Of a stretch of DNA of 50,318 bases, positions 32,155-40,527 are shown piece by piece; position 1 is the stretch's first letter; each line of letters starts with the position of its first letter. The DNA comes from Bacteroidales bacterium UBA3289. Its GTDB lineage: Bacteria > Bacteroidota > Bacteroidia > Bacteroidales > UBA932. The DNA lies in the NCBI GenBank assembly GCA_002361625.1, contig DETL01000020.1, positions 3,796-54,113 on the forward strand. Reading direction: 5' to 3'. A model generated the notes under the pieces. The model ran no database searches. It saw only the letters and a list, made by a program, of their open reading frames with translations, and was not told where the DNA came from. Position numbers and translations under genes: made by a program.

Positions 32155-32811
32155 ATGCTGATCGCCCCTTCCATCCTGGCCGCCGATTTCCTGCATCTTG
32201 CCCAAGATGTGGAAACCATCAACGCTTGCGGCGACTGGATCCACCTGGATATCATGGACGGATCCCTCGTACCCAATATCTCCTTCGGGTTTTCCGTCGT
32301 GGATGCCGTAGCCAAGATTGCGGCGAAACCGATGGACGTCCATCTGATGATCGTTCATCCGGAGAAGTATGTCGAGCGGTTTGCCAAGACCGGCGCATCC
32401 TATATCAGCTTCCATTACGAAGCGACGCTGGATCAGACCGATACAGTCATTGACCTCATCCATCGCTTTCATGTGAAAGCGGGACTTGCCATCAATCCGG
32501 ACTGCCCGGTGGAGAAGATTTTCCCGTACCTGGGAAAGTTGGACTATGTGCTGGTCATGAGCGTTTTCGCCGGCTTCGGCGGACAGAAATTCATCCCGGA
32601 AACCTTGGACCGTGTGCGGGCTGTCCGGGCGGAACTGGACCGCATCGGCCATCATGCCCTCATCCAGGTGGACGGAGGCGTTACCTTGGGAAATGCGGCG
32701 GAAGTCGCTGCGGCCGGGGTGGATGTCGCCGTGGCAGGCAGCGCCGTTTTCAAAGCCGAAGACCCTTGTGCGGCTGTTGCTGTCCTCAGAGGATGTAACC
32801 CACTTCCTTGA
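32155..32811 (+). CDS. rpe: Ribulose-phosphate 3-epimerase
   Basis: This 218-residue TIM barrel shows APSILAADFLHL at the start, HLDIMDGSLVPNISFG, DVHLMI, and VDGGVTLGNAAEVAAAGVD near the end, all hallmarks of Rpe. It interconverts ribulose-5-phosphate and xylulose-5-phosphate in the pentose phosphate pathway. The gene begins 3 bases after pepD. Its 3' end overlaps that of the convergent birA gene by 26 bases. Confidence 0.96.
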   Translation: MLIAPSILAADFLHLAQDVETINACGDWIHLDIMDGSLVPNISFGFSVVDAVAKIAAKPMDVHLMIVHPEKYVERFAKTGASYISFHYEATLDQTDTVIDLIHRFHVKAGLAINPDCPVEKIFPYLGKLDYVLVMSVFAGFGGQKFIPETLDRVRAVRAELDRIGHHALIQVDGGVTLGNAAEVAAAGVDVAVAGSAVFKAEDPCAAVAVLRGCNPLP

Positions 32812-33520
32812 AAGCGTAGGAACGGATTTCCCCGTCCCTTTCGATCTGAAGGCGTCCCTCCCGGGTGACGCCTTTTATCGTCCCCGTAAACTCTTCGCCG
32901 GAAGCAAGGTCCCGGTAGCGGCAGGGGAGGCCGGCCTGGAAAAGTTCCTTGCCATAGGCGTGATACAGCGTGGTACGGCCGTTCTCCAGCAGGGGAAGCC
33001 GCTCCTCGAACCGGGCGCAAATCTGCTCCAGGACCTCATGGGGATCGTATGTTTTCCCCGTCAGCCGTTTCAGGGAAGTCGGATTCACCAGCTCTCCCGG
33101 AAACGCGGTCTGGTTCAGGTTCAGGCCGATACCGATGACACTCGCGGCGATCCGGTCCTCTTCCAGCGTGTTCTCGACCAACATCCCGCAGATCTTTTTG
33201 GTCCCGACATAGATGTCGTTGGGCCATTTGATGATGGCCGGAACGCCTTCCTCCTGCAGGAAATCGCGGATGACCAGCGTCGCCAGGAAAGTAAAGGCCA
33301 TGAACTCCCGGACAGGAAAGCCCTCCGGTTTCACCAAAAGGGAGAAAGTCAGGTTGTCCCCGGGTTCCGAAAGCCAGCGGTTGCCCCGCTGTCCCCGTCC
33401 CGCCGTCTGGTTCACGGCTGCGATCACTGACAAATTGTCATAATCATGGATGTGCCTCAGAAGCTCATCATTGGTGGAATCGAGTTCATCGTGCCACTTT
33501 ATATGGATCTTGCTTTCCAT
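32786..33520 (-). CDS. birA: Biotin-[acetyl-CoA carboxylase] ligase
   Basis: This 244-residue protein carries the BPL/LplA catalytic domain: DSTND near 14-18, GRGQRGN (biotinyl-AMP loop, near 42-48), KWPNDI and GIGLNLN. It lacks the N-terminal HTH found in E. coli BirA, so it is a catalytic-only ligase and not a repressor. It attaches biotin to carrier proteins of biotin-dependent carboxylases. The 3' end overlaps rpe by 26 bases. Its promoter is shared back to back with rsfS. Confidence 0.95.
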   Translation of the reverse strand: MESKIHIKWHDELDSTNDELLRHIHDYDNLSVIAAVNQTAGRGQRGNRWLSEPGDNLTFSLLVKPEGFPVREFMAFTFLATLVIRDFLQEEGVPAIIKWPNDIYVGTKKICGMLVENTLEEDRIAASVIGIGLNLNQTAFPGELVNPTSLKRLTGKTYDPHEVLEQICARFEERLPLLENGRTTLYHAYGKELFQAGLPCRYRDLASGEEFTGTIKGVTREGRLQIERDGEIRSYAFKEVGYIL

Positions 33521-33536
33521 TGGTTCGGATTTTGTG

Positions 33537-33556
33537 TATCTTTGTATGCAAATTTA
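33537..33556. promoter_or_regulatory. Divergent -7 boxes of birA and rsfS
   Basis: TATCTTTG (33537-33544, plus strand) points to rsfS at 33577. TAAATTTG (complement of 33549-33556, minus strand) points to birA at 33520. The boxes are 4 bases apart, so the two transcripts compete for the same DNA. Confidence 0.55.
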
Positions 33557-33576
33557 CAAATAATTACCGAAAAGAT

Positions 33577-33954
33577 ATGATTACACACGACCTTCGGCTC
33601 ATCGCCGATGCGATCATAGACAAGAAGGGTGAAAACGTGGTCTCGCTGGATCTCCGGAAAATGGACGGTGCGATCACCGATTTTTTCGTCGTCTGCGACG
33701 GATCCAACACCACCCAGGTAGGTGCGATTGCGGACAACATTGCCGAAAAGATGCAGGAAGAGGGGCACAAACTCTATCGTTCCCAGGGGGAAGAGAACAA
33801 TTTCTGGATTATCCAGGACTATGGCAACATCGTTGTCCACGTGTTCCTGAAGGAGTACCGGGATTTCTATCGTCTGGAAGACCTCTGGGCCGATGTTCCC
33901 CGGAAAGAATACAAAATGCGCAGAAAACCCGCCGCGCCTAAGACCGAAGAGTAA
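33577..33954 (+). CDS. rsfS: Ribosome silencing factor RsfS
   Basis: From the ATG at 33577 the product has 125 residues with the RsfS/DUF143 fold (KKGENVVSLDLRKMDGAITDFFVVCDG, split around residues 17-45, and VVHVFLKEYRDFYRLEDLW). It binds ribosomal protein uL14 and blocks subunit joining when nutrients run out. The frame extends to 33520, but that part covers the promoter. ftsH starts at the base right after the stop, so the two are coupled. Confidence 0.94.
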   Translation: MITHDLRLIADAIIDKKGENVVSLDLRKMDGAITDFFVVCDGSNTTQVGAIADNIAEKMQEEGHKLYRSQGEENNFWIIQDYGNIVVHVFLKEYRDFYRLEDLWADVPRKEYKMRRKPAAPKTEE

Positions 33955-35931
33955 ATGGCTGAAAAACAGAAAGATCCGAAGGAAGGCAAGAAGTTCAGCT
34001 TCACCTTCAATTTCTCGTGGCTATACCTTCTGCTGATCCTCGGGATCGGTTGGCTGCTGTTCAACAACCAGCAATCCGCCGACCCGCAGAAGATCGAATG
34101 GCAACAGGTCCAGACCATGGCCCAGTCCGGAGACATCGAGGAGATCGTTTTCGTCCGCAATGACATCCGCGGCGAGGTCAAGGTCCGTCCCGAGCGCCTG
34201 GCCAAGTATGCCGATGAGTTTCCGGGTGGGGTGGTTCCGCGCCGCGCCCCGCATTTCTATTTCCTGGTCTCCGCCAAATTCGACCCCGAAGCGAGTTTCG
34301 CCGAACTCAATGAGGCGCTGCCCGTAGGCGAGCAGTTCAAGGTGGTCATCCAGAATGCGGACCACACCTGGGCCGAACTGGCCCAGTGGATCTTCCCGAC
34401 GCTGCTGCTGATCCTTTTCTGGGTTTGGATGTTCCGCGGAATGAACCGGGGAGCCGGCGGCATGGGCGGCGGAATGGGCAATCCCTTCAATGTGGGCAAG
34501 TCCACCGGCAAGCTGGCCGACAAGGACGAGGTCAAGGTCACTTTCAAGGATGTCGCCGGCCTGTATGGCGCCAAGGAGGAAGTGATGGAAATCGTGGATT
34601 TCCTGAAGAACCCCAAGAAATATACGGCCCTGGGCGGAAAGATCCCCAAGGGAGCCCTTCTCGTGGGCCCTCCCGGAACCGGCAAGACGCTGCTGGCGAA
34701 AGCCGTGGCCGGAGAAGCGAACGTTCCGTTCTTCTCCATCTCCGGATCCGACTTTGTGGAAATGTTCGTCGGTGTGGGCGCATCCCGCGTCCGCGACCTT
34801 TTCCGCCAGGCGAAGGAGAAAGCGCCCTGCATCGTCTTCATCGACGAAATCGATGCCGTGGGCCGCGCCCGTGCCAAGAACGGCGGTTTCTCCTCCAACG
34901 ATGAACGGGAAAACACGCTGAATCAGCTCCTGACCGAGATGGACGGCTTCGGCACCAATTCCGGCGTCATCGTCCTCGCCGCCACCAACCGGGCGGACAT
35001 CCTGGACCAGGCCCTCATGCGGGCCGGCCGTTTCGACCGGCAGATCCATGTCGAGCTCCCGGAATTGAAAGAGCGCGAAGAAATTTTCCAGGTACACCTT
35101 CGCGGTATCAAGGTCGCCCCGGATTTCAACGTGGAATTCATGGCGAAGCATACCCCGGGATTCTCCGGTGCCGATATTGCCAATGTCTGCAATGAAGCGG
35201 CGCTCACCGCCGCCCGGCGCAACCACACCCTGGTCACCCAGCAGGATTTCCTCGATGCCGTGGACCGCATCATCGGCGGTCTCGAACGCAAGAGCAATAC
35301 CATCATGTCACCGGCGGAGAAACGGACGACGGCCTATCACGAGGCCGGTCATGCCCTGGTGGGCTGGCTCCTCCCGTATGCGGATCCCGTTTTCAAGGTG
35401 AGCATCATCCCGCGCGGCAACGCACTGGGCCTGACATGGTACCTGCCGGAAGAACGGAAGAACTGGTCCCGGAGTGTCATGATCGACCGGATGTGCGCCC
35501 TCCTGGGCGGTCGCGTCGCGGAAGAGATCCTCAATGGAGAGCCTTCCACCGGCGCCTTGAACGACCTGGAACGCCTGACCGGGATTGCGTACAGCATGGT
35601 CCAGTATTACGGCATGAGCGACAAGGTGGGGAATCTATCCTTCTATGACTCCACCGGTGCCCGCGGGTACAACCTCACGAAACCCTATTCCGAGAAGACT
35701 GCGGAACTGATGGACGAGGAAGTCAAGAAGATCGTCGGACAGGTCCACGACCGCACCTACCACCTGATCGAAGACCACAAGGAAGCTTTCATGCAGATGG
35801 GCGCGCTCCTTCTCGAAAAGGAAGTTATCTTTGCCGAAGATATCGAACGGATTCTCGGCCCCAAGGTGAAGCCTGCGGGAGAGGAAGCCGTTCCGGAACA
35901 AGACCAGCAGGACACTCAGGGACATGAATAA
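33955..35931 (+). CDS. ftsH: ATP-dependent zinc metalloprotease FtsH
   Basis: This 658-residue membrane protein has a first helix at about 20-40 (WLYLLLILGIGWLLF), a short periplasmic domain, and a second helix near 143-160. An AAA+ domain follows with Walker A GPPGTGKTLLAKA near 240, Walker B IVFIDEIDAVGR and RAGRFDRQ. The M41 protease domain has the zinc motif HEAGH near 462. The hexamer extracts and degrades membrane and short-lived cytosolic proteins. A Gly-rich segment after the second helix (NRGAGGMGGGMGN) is notable. cdsA overlaps the end by 8 bases. Confidence 0.97.
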   Translation: MAEKQKDPKEGKKFSFTFNFSWLYLLLILGIGWLLFNNQQSADPQKIEWQQVQTMAQSGDIEEIVFVRNDIRGEVKVRPERLAKYADEFPGGVVPRRAPHFYFLVSAKFDPEASFAELNEALPVGEQFKVVIQNADHTWAELAQWIFPTLLLILFWVWMFRGMNRGAGGMGGGMGNPFNVGKSTGKLADKDEVKVTFKDVAGLYGAKEEVMEIVDFLKNPKKYTALGGKIPKGALLVGPPGTGKTLLAKAVAGEANVPFFSISGSDFVEMFVGVGASRVRDLFRQAKEKAPCIVFIDEIDAVGRARAKNGGFSSNDERENTLNQLLTEMDGFGTNSGVIVLAATNRADILDQALMRAGRFDRQIHVELPELKEREEIFQVHLRGIKVAPDFNVEFMAKHTPGFSGADIANVCNEAALTAARRNHTLVTQQDFLDAVDRIIGGLERKSNTIMSPAEKRTTAYHEAGHALVGWLLPYADPVFKVSIIPRGNALGLTWYLPEERKNWSRSVMIDRMCALLGGRVAEEILNGEPSTGALNDLERLTGIAYSMVQYYGMSDKVGNLSFYDSTGARGYNLTKPYSEKTAELMDEEVKKIVGQVHDRTYHLIEDHKEAFMQMGALLLEKEVIFAEDIERILGPKVKPAGEEAVPEQDQQDTQGHE

Positions 35932-36751
35932 TACCGTTGTCAGAACCCTTTCGGGCATTGTTTTCCTCGCCATCGTCATCGGCGGACTGCTGATCGACAA
36001 GTTTTTGTTCGCCGCCCTTCTCCTGTTCATGATGGTGACGATGCTCTATGAGTTCTACCGGATGACGATGGGGGAGAAGTACCGTGCCTTCCGGATCCTC
36101 GCGATCGCCATCGGCTGCTGTGCATTCCTGATGATGTTCAGCGTCATGGCCTTCGGACTGGACATGCGGCTCCTGGGCCTGAACGCACTGCTTCTTATCA
36201 TTCTCATGAGCGCATCTCTCTTTGTCAAGGACAAGGCTGATTTCAAGCTCTTCTCTTTCCTGTATACGGGACTCTTTTACATAGCAGTCCCGCTGACGCT
36301 GTCCAATTTCGTCGTTTTCCGCCCGGGAGTGGGTTTTGACGGGAAGCTGATGCTCTCGTTCCTCATCATCATCTGGGCGTCGGATGTGGGTGCCTATTGC
36401 ACGGGCATGCTTTTCGGCAAGCATGGCAAGAAGCTTTTCCCGAGCGTATCTCCCAAGAAATCCTGGGCCGGATATTGGGGTGGGATGGGTTTTGCCGCCC
36501 TGGCCGGGGCTGTCCTCGCCTGGACGGGCCTGGTGAAGTTCCCGCTGTACCATGCGGTCATCCTCGCCATCCTCATGCACGTCGCAGGTGTGTTCGGGGA
36601 CCTCTTCGAATCTCAGTGGAAGCGCGTCTGCGACGTCAAGGATTCGGGGAACATCATGCCCGGTCACGGGGGAATGCTGGACCGCTTCGACAGCGCCTTG
36701 TTTGCGATCCCTGTCGGGGTAATATATCTGGTTCTGACCGGTTTAATCTAA
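35924..36751 (+). CDS. cdsA: Phosphatidate cytidylyltransferase
   Basis: This 275-residue membrane enzyme has about seven hydrophobic segments. The family signature lies in the last third: SDVGAYCTGMLFG, VSPKKSWAGYWGG, and GDLFESQWKR followed by DSGNIMPGHGGMLDRFDS. It makes CDP-diacylglycerol from phosphatidate and CTP, the branch point of phospholipid synthesis. The ATG overlaps the ftsH stop (ATGAATAA), and psd follows 8 bases later, so lipid synthesis genes are linked to ftsH. Confidence 0.95.
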   Translation: MNNTVVRTLSGIVFLAIVIGGLLIDKFLFAALLLFMMVTMLYEFYRMTMGEKYRAFRILAIAIGCCAFLMMFSVMAFGLDMRLLGLNALLLIILMSASLFVKDKADFKLFSFLYTGLFYIAVPLTLSNFVVFRPGVGFDGKLMLSFLIIIWASDVGAYCTGMLFGKHGKKLFPSVSPKKSWAGYWGGMGFAALAGAVLAWTGLVKFPLYHAVILAILMHVAGVFGDLFESQWKRVCDVKDSGNIMPGHGGMLDRFDSALFAIPVGVIYLVLTGLI

Positions 36752-36759
36752 TAAACGAT

Positions 36760-37443
36760 ATGAAACGGTTTTTCCAAAGCATACGGATTGACAAGGACTC
36801 CTATGAGACCATCCTGATATCGTGGTGCATCTGTGCGGCGCTGATCTGGCTCACAGCCCACTTTATCCATAACCCGTGGATATCGATTCCGCTTTCGGCC
36901 ATTTTCGTGATTTTCATGGTCTTCATCACCTGGTTTTTCCGGGTGCCGGAACGGACCACGCCGGATTATGAGAACGACCGCCTTGTTACGTCCGTTGCCG
37001 ACGGAAAGGTCGTCATCGTGGAAAAGACTTTCGAAAAAGAGTACCTGAAACGGGATTGCATCCAGGTATCCGTTTACATGGACTTTTTCGACGTCCACTG
37101 CAACTTCTGGCCCGTCAACGGCAAGGTCACCTATTACCAGTACCATCCCGGCAAATACCTCCTGGCCTTCCACCCCAAGTCATCAGAGTTGAACGAGCAT
37201 TCTTCCAGTTGCCTGCAGAACAGACATGGGGTGGTCTTCTTCAAGCAGATTGCCGGCACTTTCGCCCGGCGGATCGTCTGCTACTCCAAGCCGGGGAACA
37301 TGGAGAACCGGGGAGACCAGTGCGGTGTCATCAAATTCGGCTCCCGCATCGACCTGTTTCTCCCGCTGGACGCGGAAATCCGCGTGAAGCTTGGGGACAA
37401 GGTAAAGGCGGTTGAATCCGTAATCGCCGTCCTTCCGGAATAA
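36760..37443 (+). CDS. psd: Phosphatidylserine decarboxylase proenzyme (short form)
   Basis: From the ATG at 36760 the product has 227 residues, with two N-terminal membrane helices (about 20-55). The catalytic part has SVYMDFFDVHCNFWPV, HPKSSELNEHSS and, near the end, IKFGSRIDLFLP. The proenzyme should cut itself at the Gly-Ser of FGSR to form the pyruvoyl group that decarboxylates phosphatidylserine. This is the short, archaeal-like Psd class found in Bacteroidota. Its stop is 3 bases from the convergent esterase gene, with no terminator between them. Confidence 0.93.
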   Translation: MKRFFQSIRIDKDSYETILISWCICAALIWLTAHFIHNPWISIPLSAIFVIFMVFITWFFRVPERTTPDYENDRLVTSVADGKVVIVEKTFEKEYLKRDCIQVSVYMDFFDVHCNFWPVNGKVTYYQYHPGKYLLAFHPKSSELNEHSSSCLQNRHGVVFFKQIAGTFARRIVCYSKPGNMENRGDQCGVIKFGSRIDLFLPLDAEIRVKLGDKVKAVESVIAVLPE

Positions 37444-37446
37444 GGA

Positions 37447-38379
37447 TCAATAGATATCGTCCAGGGAAACCGACTGCCAGGCAGGCATCATCGGGTCGTC
37501 CAGCGTGCAGTCCAGGACCAGGCGTTTCTTTCCCATGACGGAAACTTCCAGGAAACGTTTCTCCTCCGGCCAGTTCGCCATCATGTTGGCAGCCATGTCG
37601 TGCGTATGGTCCACATACCGGTAAATCTGGTATTCATACCCGGCGGGTTTCAGGACCTTTTCCACCAGGTAGCTGCTGCCGAACATGCCCCAACGGCCGA
37701 AACCCATCTTGTTGTACATGACGGCACCATCCTTCGTACCGTGGATGAGAAGCTGAGGGCTGGGCCTGCGTGCATAAGCGGGCTTGCCGGAATCGGACAT
37801 GATGGCTCCGGCAAAAGACATCACGCCGGCGAAATGGAAGCCCTCCGGCAGGATCTCCGCGCGGGCCGTGCGGTTGCAGGCTTCCAGCTCACAGGAAAGG
37901 GAAATCATCGCTCCGGCGGAACTGCCGGCAATGACGATGTTCGAAGGATCCACCCCCAGGCTGTCCGCATGGTCCACCAGATAACGGACGGAGGCGAAGA
38001 CATCTTCCACGCCCATGTCCACGGCCTTTTTCGTATATTTGGCGCTCTGGATCAGATGGGCGAGGTCGAATCGCATCTCGACACCCTTGAGTCCCAGCCG
38101 GTAATCCACGGAAACAACCCGGTAGCCATTCTCCGTCAAGCGTTTGAACCAGGGAAGCACATACGGGTCGTCCCGGCGTCCGGTGATGAAGCCGCCTCCG
38201 AAGACATACAGGATCGTCGGACGCTGCAGCGTATCGCCGGGAATGACGACCGGATCATAGACGTCCATGAAGAGGTCGCAGGTGTCCCGCTGGGCGACCT
38301 TGTAAGTGGTTTTCTGCTGTCCATGACAGAAAAGGGGGACGAAAAGAAGCGTCACCAGGAGGAGAAAAGTTCGTTTCAT
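37447..38379 (-). CDS. Secreted alpha/beta hydrolase (esterase-like)
   Basis: This 310-residue protein has a signal peptide (RTFLLLVTLLFVPLFCHG). The fold motifs are a GGG oxyanion-hole turn (VFGGGFITG near 61-68), nucleophile elbow GSSAGA near 152, an Asp candidate in HGTKDG near 213 and a His candidate in DHTHD near 257. It resembles BD-FAE/carboxylesterase-type enzymes. The substrate is unknown. It is the last gene of the seven-gene minus-strand operon. Its ATG overlaps the ispG stop by 4 bases. Confidence 0.85.
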   Translation of the reverse strand: MKRTFLLLVTLLFVPLFCHGQQKTTYKVAQRDTCDLFMDVYDPVVIPGDTLQRPTILYVFGGGFITGRRDDPYVLPWFKRLTENGYRVVSVDYRLGLKGVEMRFDLAHLIQSAKYTKKAVDMGVEDVFASVRYLVDHADSLGVDPSNIVIAGSSAGAMISLSCELEACNRTARAEILPEGFHFAGVMSFAGAIMSDSGKPAYARRPSPQLLIHGTKDGAVMYNKMGFGRWGMFGSSYLVEKVLKPAGYEYQIYRYVDHTHDMAANMMANWPEEKRFLEVSVMGKKRLVLDCTLDDPMMPAWQSVSLDDIY

Positions 38380-39644
38380 CGCTCGGATTCAATGAGTTCA
38401 ACCAGTTTATCCACCGCTTCGGTGTCGGGGATATGCCGAAGCACCGGGGTTTTCCCCCGATAGATCGTCACCTTTCCGCCGCCTTCACCCACATAGCCGT
38501 AGTCGGCGTCAGCCATCTCTCCGGGTCCGTTGACAATACAGCCCATCACGGCGATGACGACATCCTTCAAGTGTCCCGTCCGCGCTTTGACTGCCTCGAA
38601 AGCCTCCTGGAGATTGTACATCGTCCGACCGCATCCGGGGCAGGCGATATATTCGGGACGGTAGAACCGGCGCCGGCAGGCCTGAAGCAGTTCATCCGTC
38701 AGGTAGGCGGCGAATTCCGGGTCCAGATCCGGGAATTCGACCGTGTCGATCTCTCGGTCCAGCAGTGGCTTTCCATAATCGCAGGCGGCTTTGAGGATCG
38801 TCAGCTCCCGGGAAGAAAGGGGAGAGTTCCCTTCGACTTGTCCGGAAGGGTGCCGGGAATACCGGTCGGAAAGATACCGCGCCACAGGCAGCTCATTTTC
38901 CGGATCCTCCGTCAGGGAGACACGGACGGTATTGCCGATGCCTTCGGACAGCAGGGTGGAAATCGCCACGCAGGACTTGATGCGTCCGGAATCGCCGTTT
39001 CCGGCTTCCGTAACGCCGACGTGCAGGGGAAAGACGACGCCCCGCTCCTGCATCATCCGGGCGAGTTCCCGGTATGCTTCGATCATGACGACCGTATTGC
39101 TGGCCTTCAAGGAAACGACGACATCATAAAACTCGGCATCCAGACACATGTCGATCCATTCCATCGCCGCCAGGGCCATGGCCTTCGGAGTGTTTCCGTA
39201 GCGTTCCACGATATAGGATCCCAGAGAACCGTGATTCAGGCCGATCCGGATGGCCGTTCCATATTTCTTGCACTCCTCGAGGAAACGGGCGAACTGACGC
39301 CGCGCCTCCTCATGGTCCTTATGGAAGTTGCCCGGGTTGATCCGGACCTTCTCCACGACCGACGCCACGGCAATGGCCGTTTCGGAGGAGAAATGGATGT
39401 CGGCGACCAGGGGAACGTGGCATCCAGCCGCCCGGAGGCGCGATTTGATCTCCCGGATATGAGGCACATCCTGCAGGCCGGGTACGGTAATCCGCACCAG
39501 CTGCGAACCGGCGGCCGCCAGCCGAAGACACTGGGCCACCGTCGCATCGACATCGTACGTATGGGTATTGCACATCGTCTGGACGACGATGGGGTTGTCT
39601 CCTCCGATGAGGACGTCACCTACTTTGACTACTCGTGTTTCCAT
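38376..39644 (-). CDS. ispG: 4-hydroxy-3-methylbut-2-en-1-yl diphosphate synthase IspG (short, A*-less)
   Basis: This 422-residue protein has a TIM-barrel part (PLVADIHFSSETAIAV, NHGSLGSYIVERYGNTP, VSLKASNTVVM, VGVTEAGNGDSGRIKS) and a C-terminal iron-sulfur part (CPGCGR and VMGCIVNGPGE). It makes HMBPP in the non-mevalonate isoprenoid pathway using a 4Fe-4S cluster. The barrel wording is that of the long class usual in Bacteroidota and plants. However, the roughly 200-residue insert (A*) that separates barrel and cluster domain in that class is missing, and only a short linker remains. The gene overlaps its upstream neighbour by 29 bases. Confidence 0.93.
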   Translation of the reverse strand: METRVVKVGDVLIGGDNPIVVQTMCNTHTYDVDATVAQCLRLAAAGSQLVRITVPGLQDVPHIREIKSRLRAAGCHVPLVADIHFSSETAIAVASVVEKVRINPGNFHKDHEEARRQFARFLEECKKYGTAIRIGLNHGSLGSYIVERYGNTPKAMALAAMEWIDMCLDAEFYDVVVSLKASNTVVMIEAYRELARMMQERGVVFPLHVGVTEAGNGDSGRIKSCVAISTLLSEGIGNTVRVSLTEDPENELPVARYLSDRYSRHPSGQVEGNSPLSSRELTILKAACDYGKPLLDREIDTVEFPDLDPEFAAYLTDELLQACRRRFYRPEYIACPGCGRTMYNLQEAFEAVKARTGHLKDVVIAVMGCIVNGPGEMADADYGYVGEGGGKVTIYRGKTPVLRHIPDTEAVDKLVELIESER

Positions 39645-40527
39645 GTTCGTTGAGATTATTTGCTTCCCGTTCCTCTTCCACCATCTGCCGCGCCATCCTG
39701 CGCAGTTTCCCGCGGGTGTGGCCCCGGCGGGGAGTCAGTTGATAATAGAGGCCCAGGGTCACCGCTCCGTCCAGCGGATAGGCGTACCGGTAGTAGTACG
39801 GGCTGGCCACATCGGGCTGATAGAACGACGACCAGCCCCATTTGATCTGGACGCCCAGGTGGATTTCGATCGGATCCACCATGAAACCCAGGCCCAGGCC
39901 GCCCTGGACGCCGTAGGTCCACCGGTTGTCCGTATCCAGGAACTCGTGTTCGATCCCGTCCACCCGGGGGCCGATGCGGGTGATGTTCGTCCGATAGCCG
40001 CCGTACATGCCGGCTTTGATGAGGATTTTCGCGAAAGACCCCATGTCCAAATGGGCGTGGGTCAGGAGAAAGACTTCGGGAACCTCCATATAAGCCTCGT
40101 ACGCTCCGTCGATGTTCTGGCGGTAGGTGTTCCCGTCCGACTCGTATTCTTTGAAATTATAGCCCTCGAAATTGTGCTGGAAGCCCAGTTCCATTCCCAC
40201 GATGGGGAAGGTGTTCATCATCGTGGCATACCGGGTGATGGAGGCACCGTACACCGGCTTGTTCACATAATAATTGACCTGCCGGACGGGGTTGAAGTAA
40301 CCGTGCTGGACGGAGACCCCGCCGTGGACTCCCACGATCCAGTAATCGTTGATCCGGGAGGCTTTCGGGATATCCGTAGCGTCCAGGTATTCGTTCGTGA
40401 CGGAATCCGGAAGTTGGAAGAACTCCTTCTCCAGGTCGATGGAATTCTTCTTTTTCTGCCCATCCTGGGCAAAGAGCGCCAGGGCCCCCAGCAAGAGGGC
40501 GGCGAAGAGGGTGACGGCCTTTCTCAT
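39616..40527 (-). CDS. Outer-membrane beta-barrel protein, PorT-like
   Basis: This 303-residue protein has a signal peptide (KAVTLFAALLLGALALFAQ). The middle is made of short alternating strands ending in aromatics (WIVGVHGGVSVQHGYF, LGLGFMVDPIEIHLGVQIKW, AVTLGLYYQL), as in the small barrels of the PorT/OmpW type. The C-terminal 40 residues are basic and acidic and lie beyond the last strand. Function is unknown; PorT proteins take part in type IX secretion. It overlaps the lipoprotein gene by 4 bases and ispG by 29. Confidence 0.75.
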   Translation of the reverse strand: MRKAVTLFAALLLGALALFAQDGQKKKNSIDLEKEFFQLPDSVTNEYLDATDIPKASRINDYWIVGVHGGVSVQHGYFNPVRQVNYYVNKPVYGASITRYATMMNTFPIVGMELGFQHNFEGYNFKEYESDGNTYRQNIDGAYEAYMEVPEVFLLTHAHLDMGSFAKILIKAGMYGGYRTNITRIGPRVDGIEHEFLDTDNRWTYGVQGGLGLGFMVDPIEIHLGVQIKWGWSSFYQPDVASPYYYRYAYPLDGAVTLGLYYQLTPRRGHTRGKLRRMARQMVEEEREANNLNEHGNTSSQSR

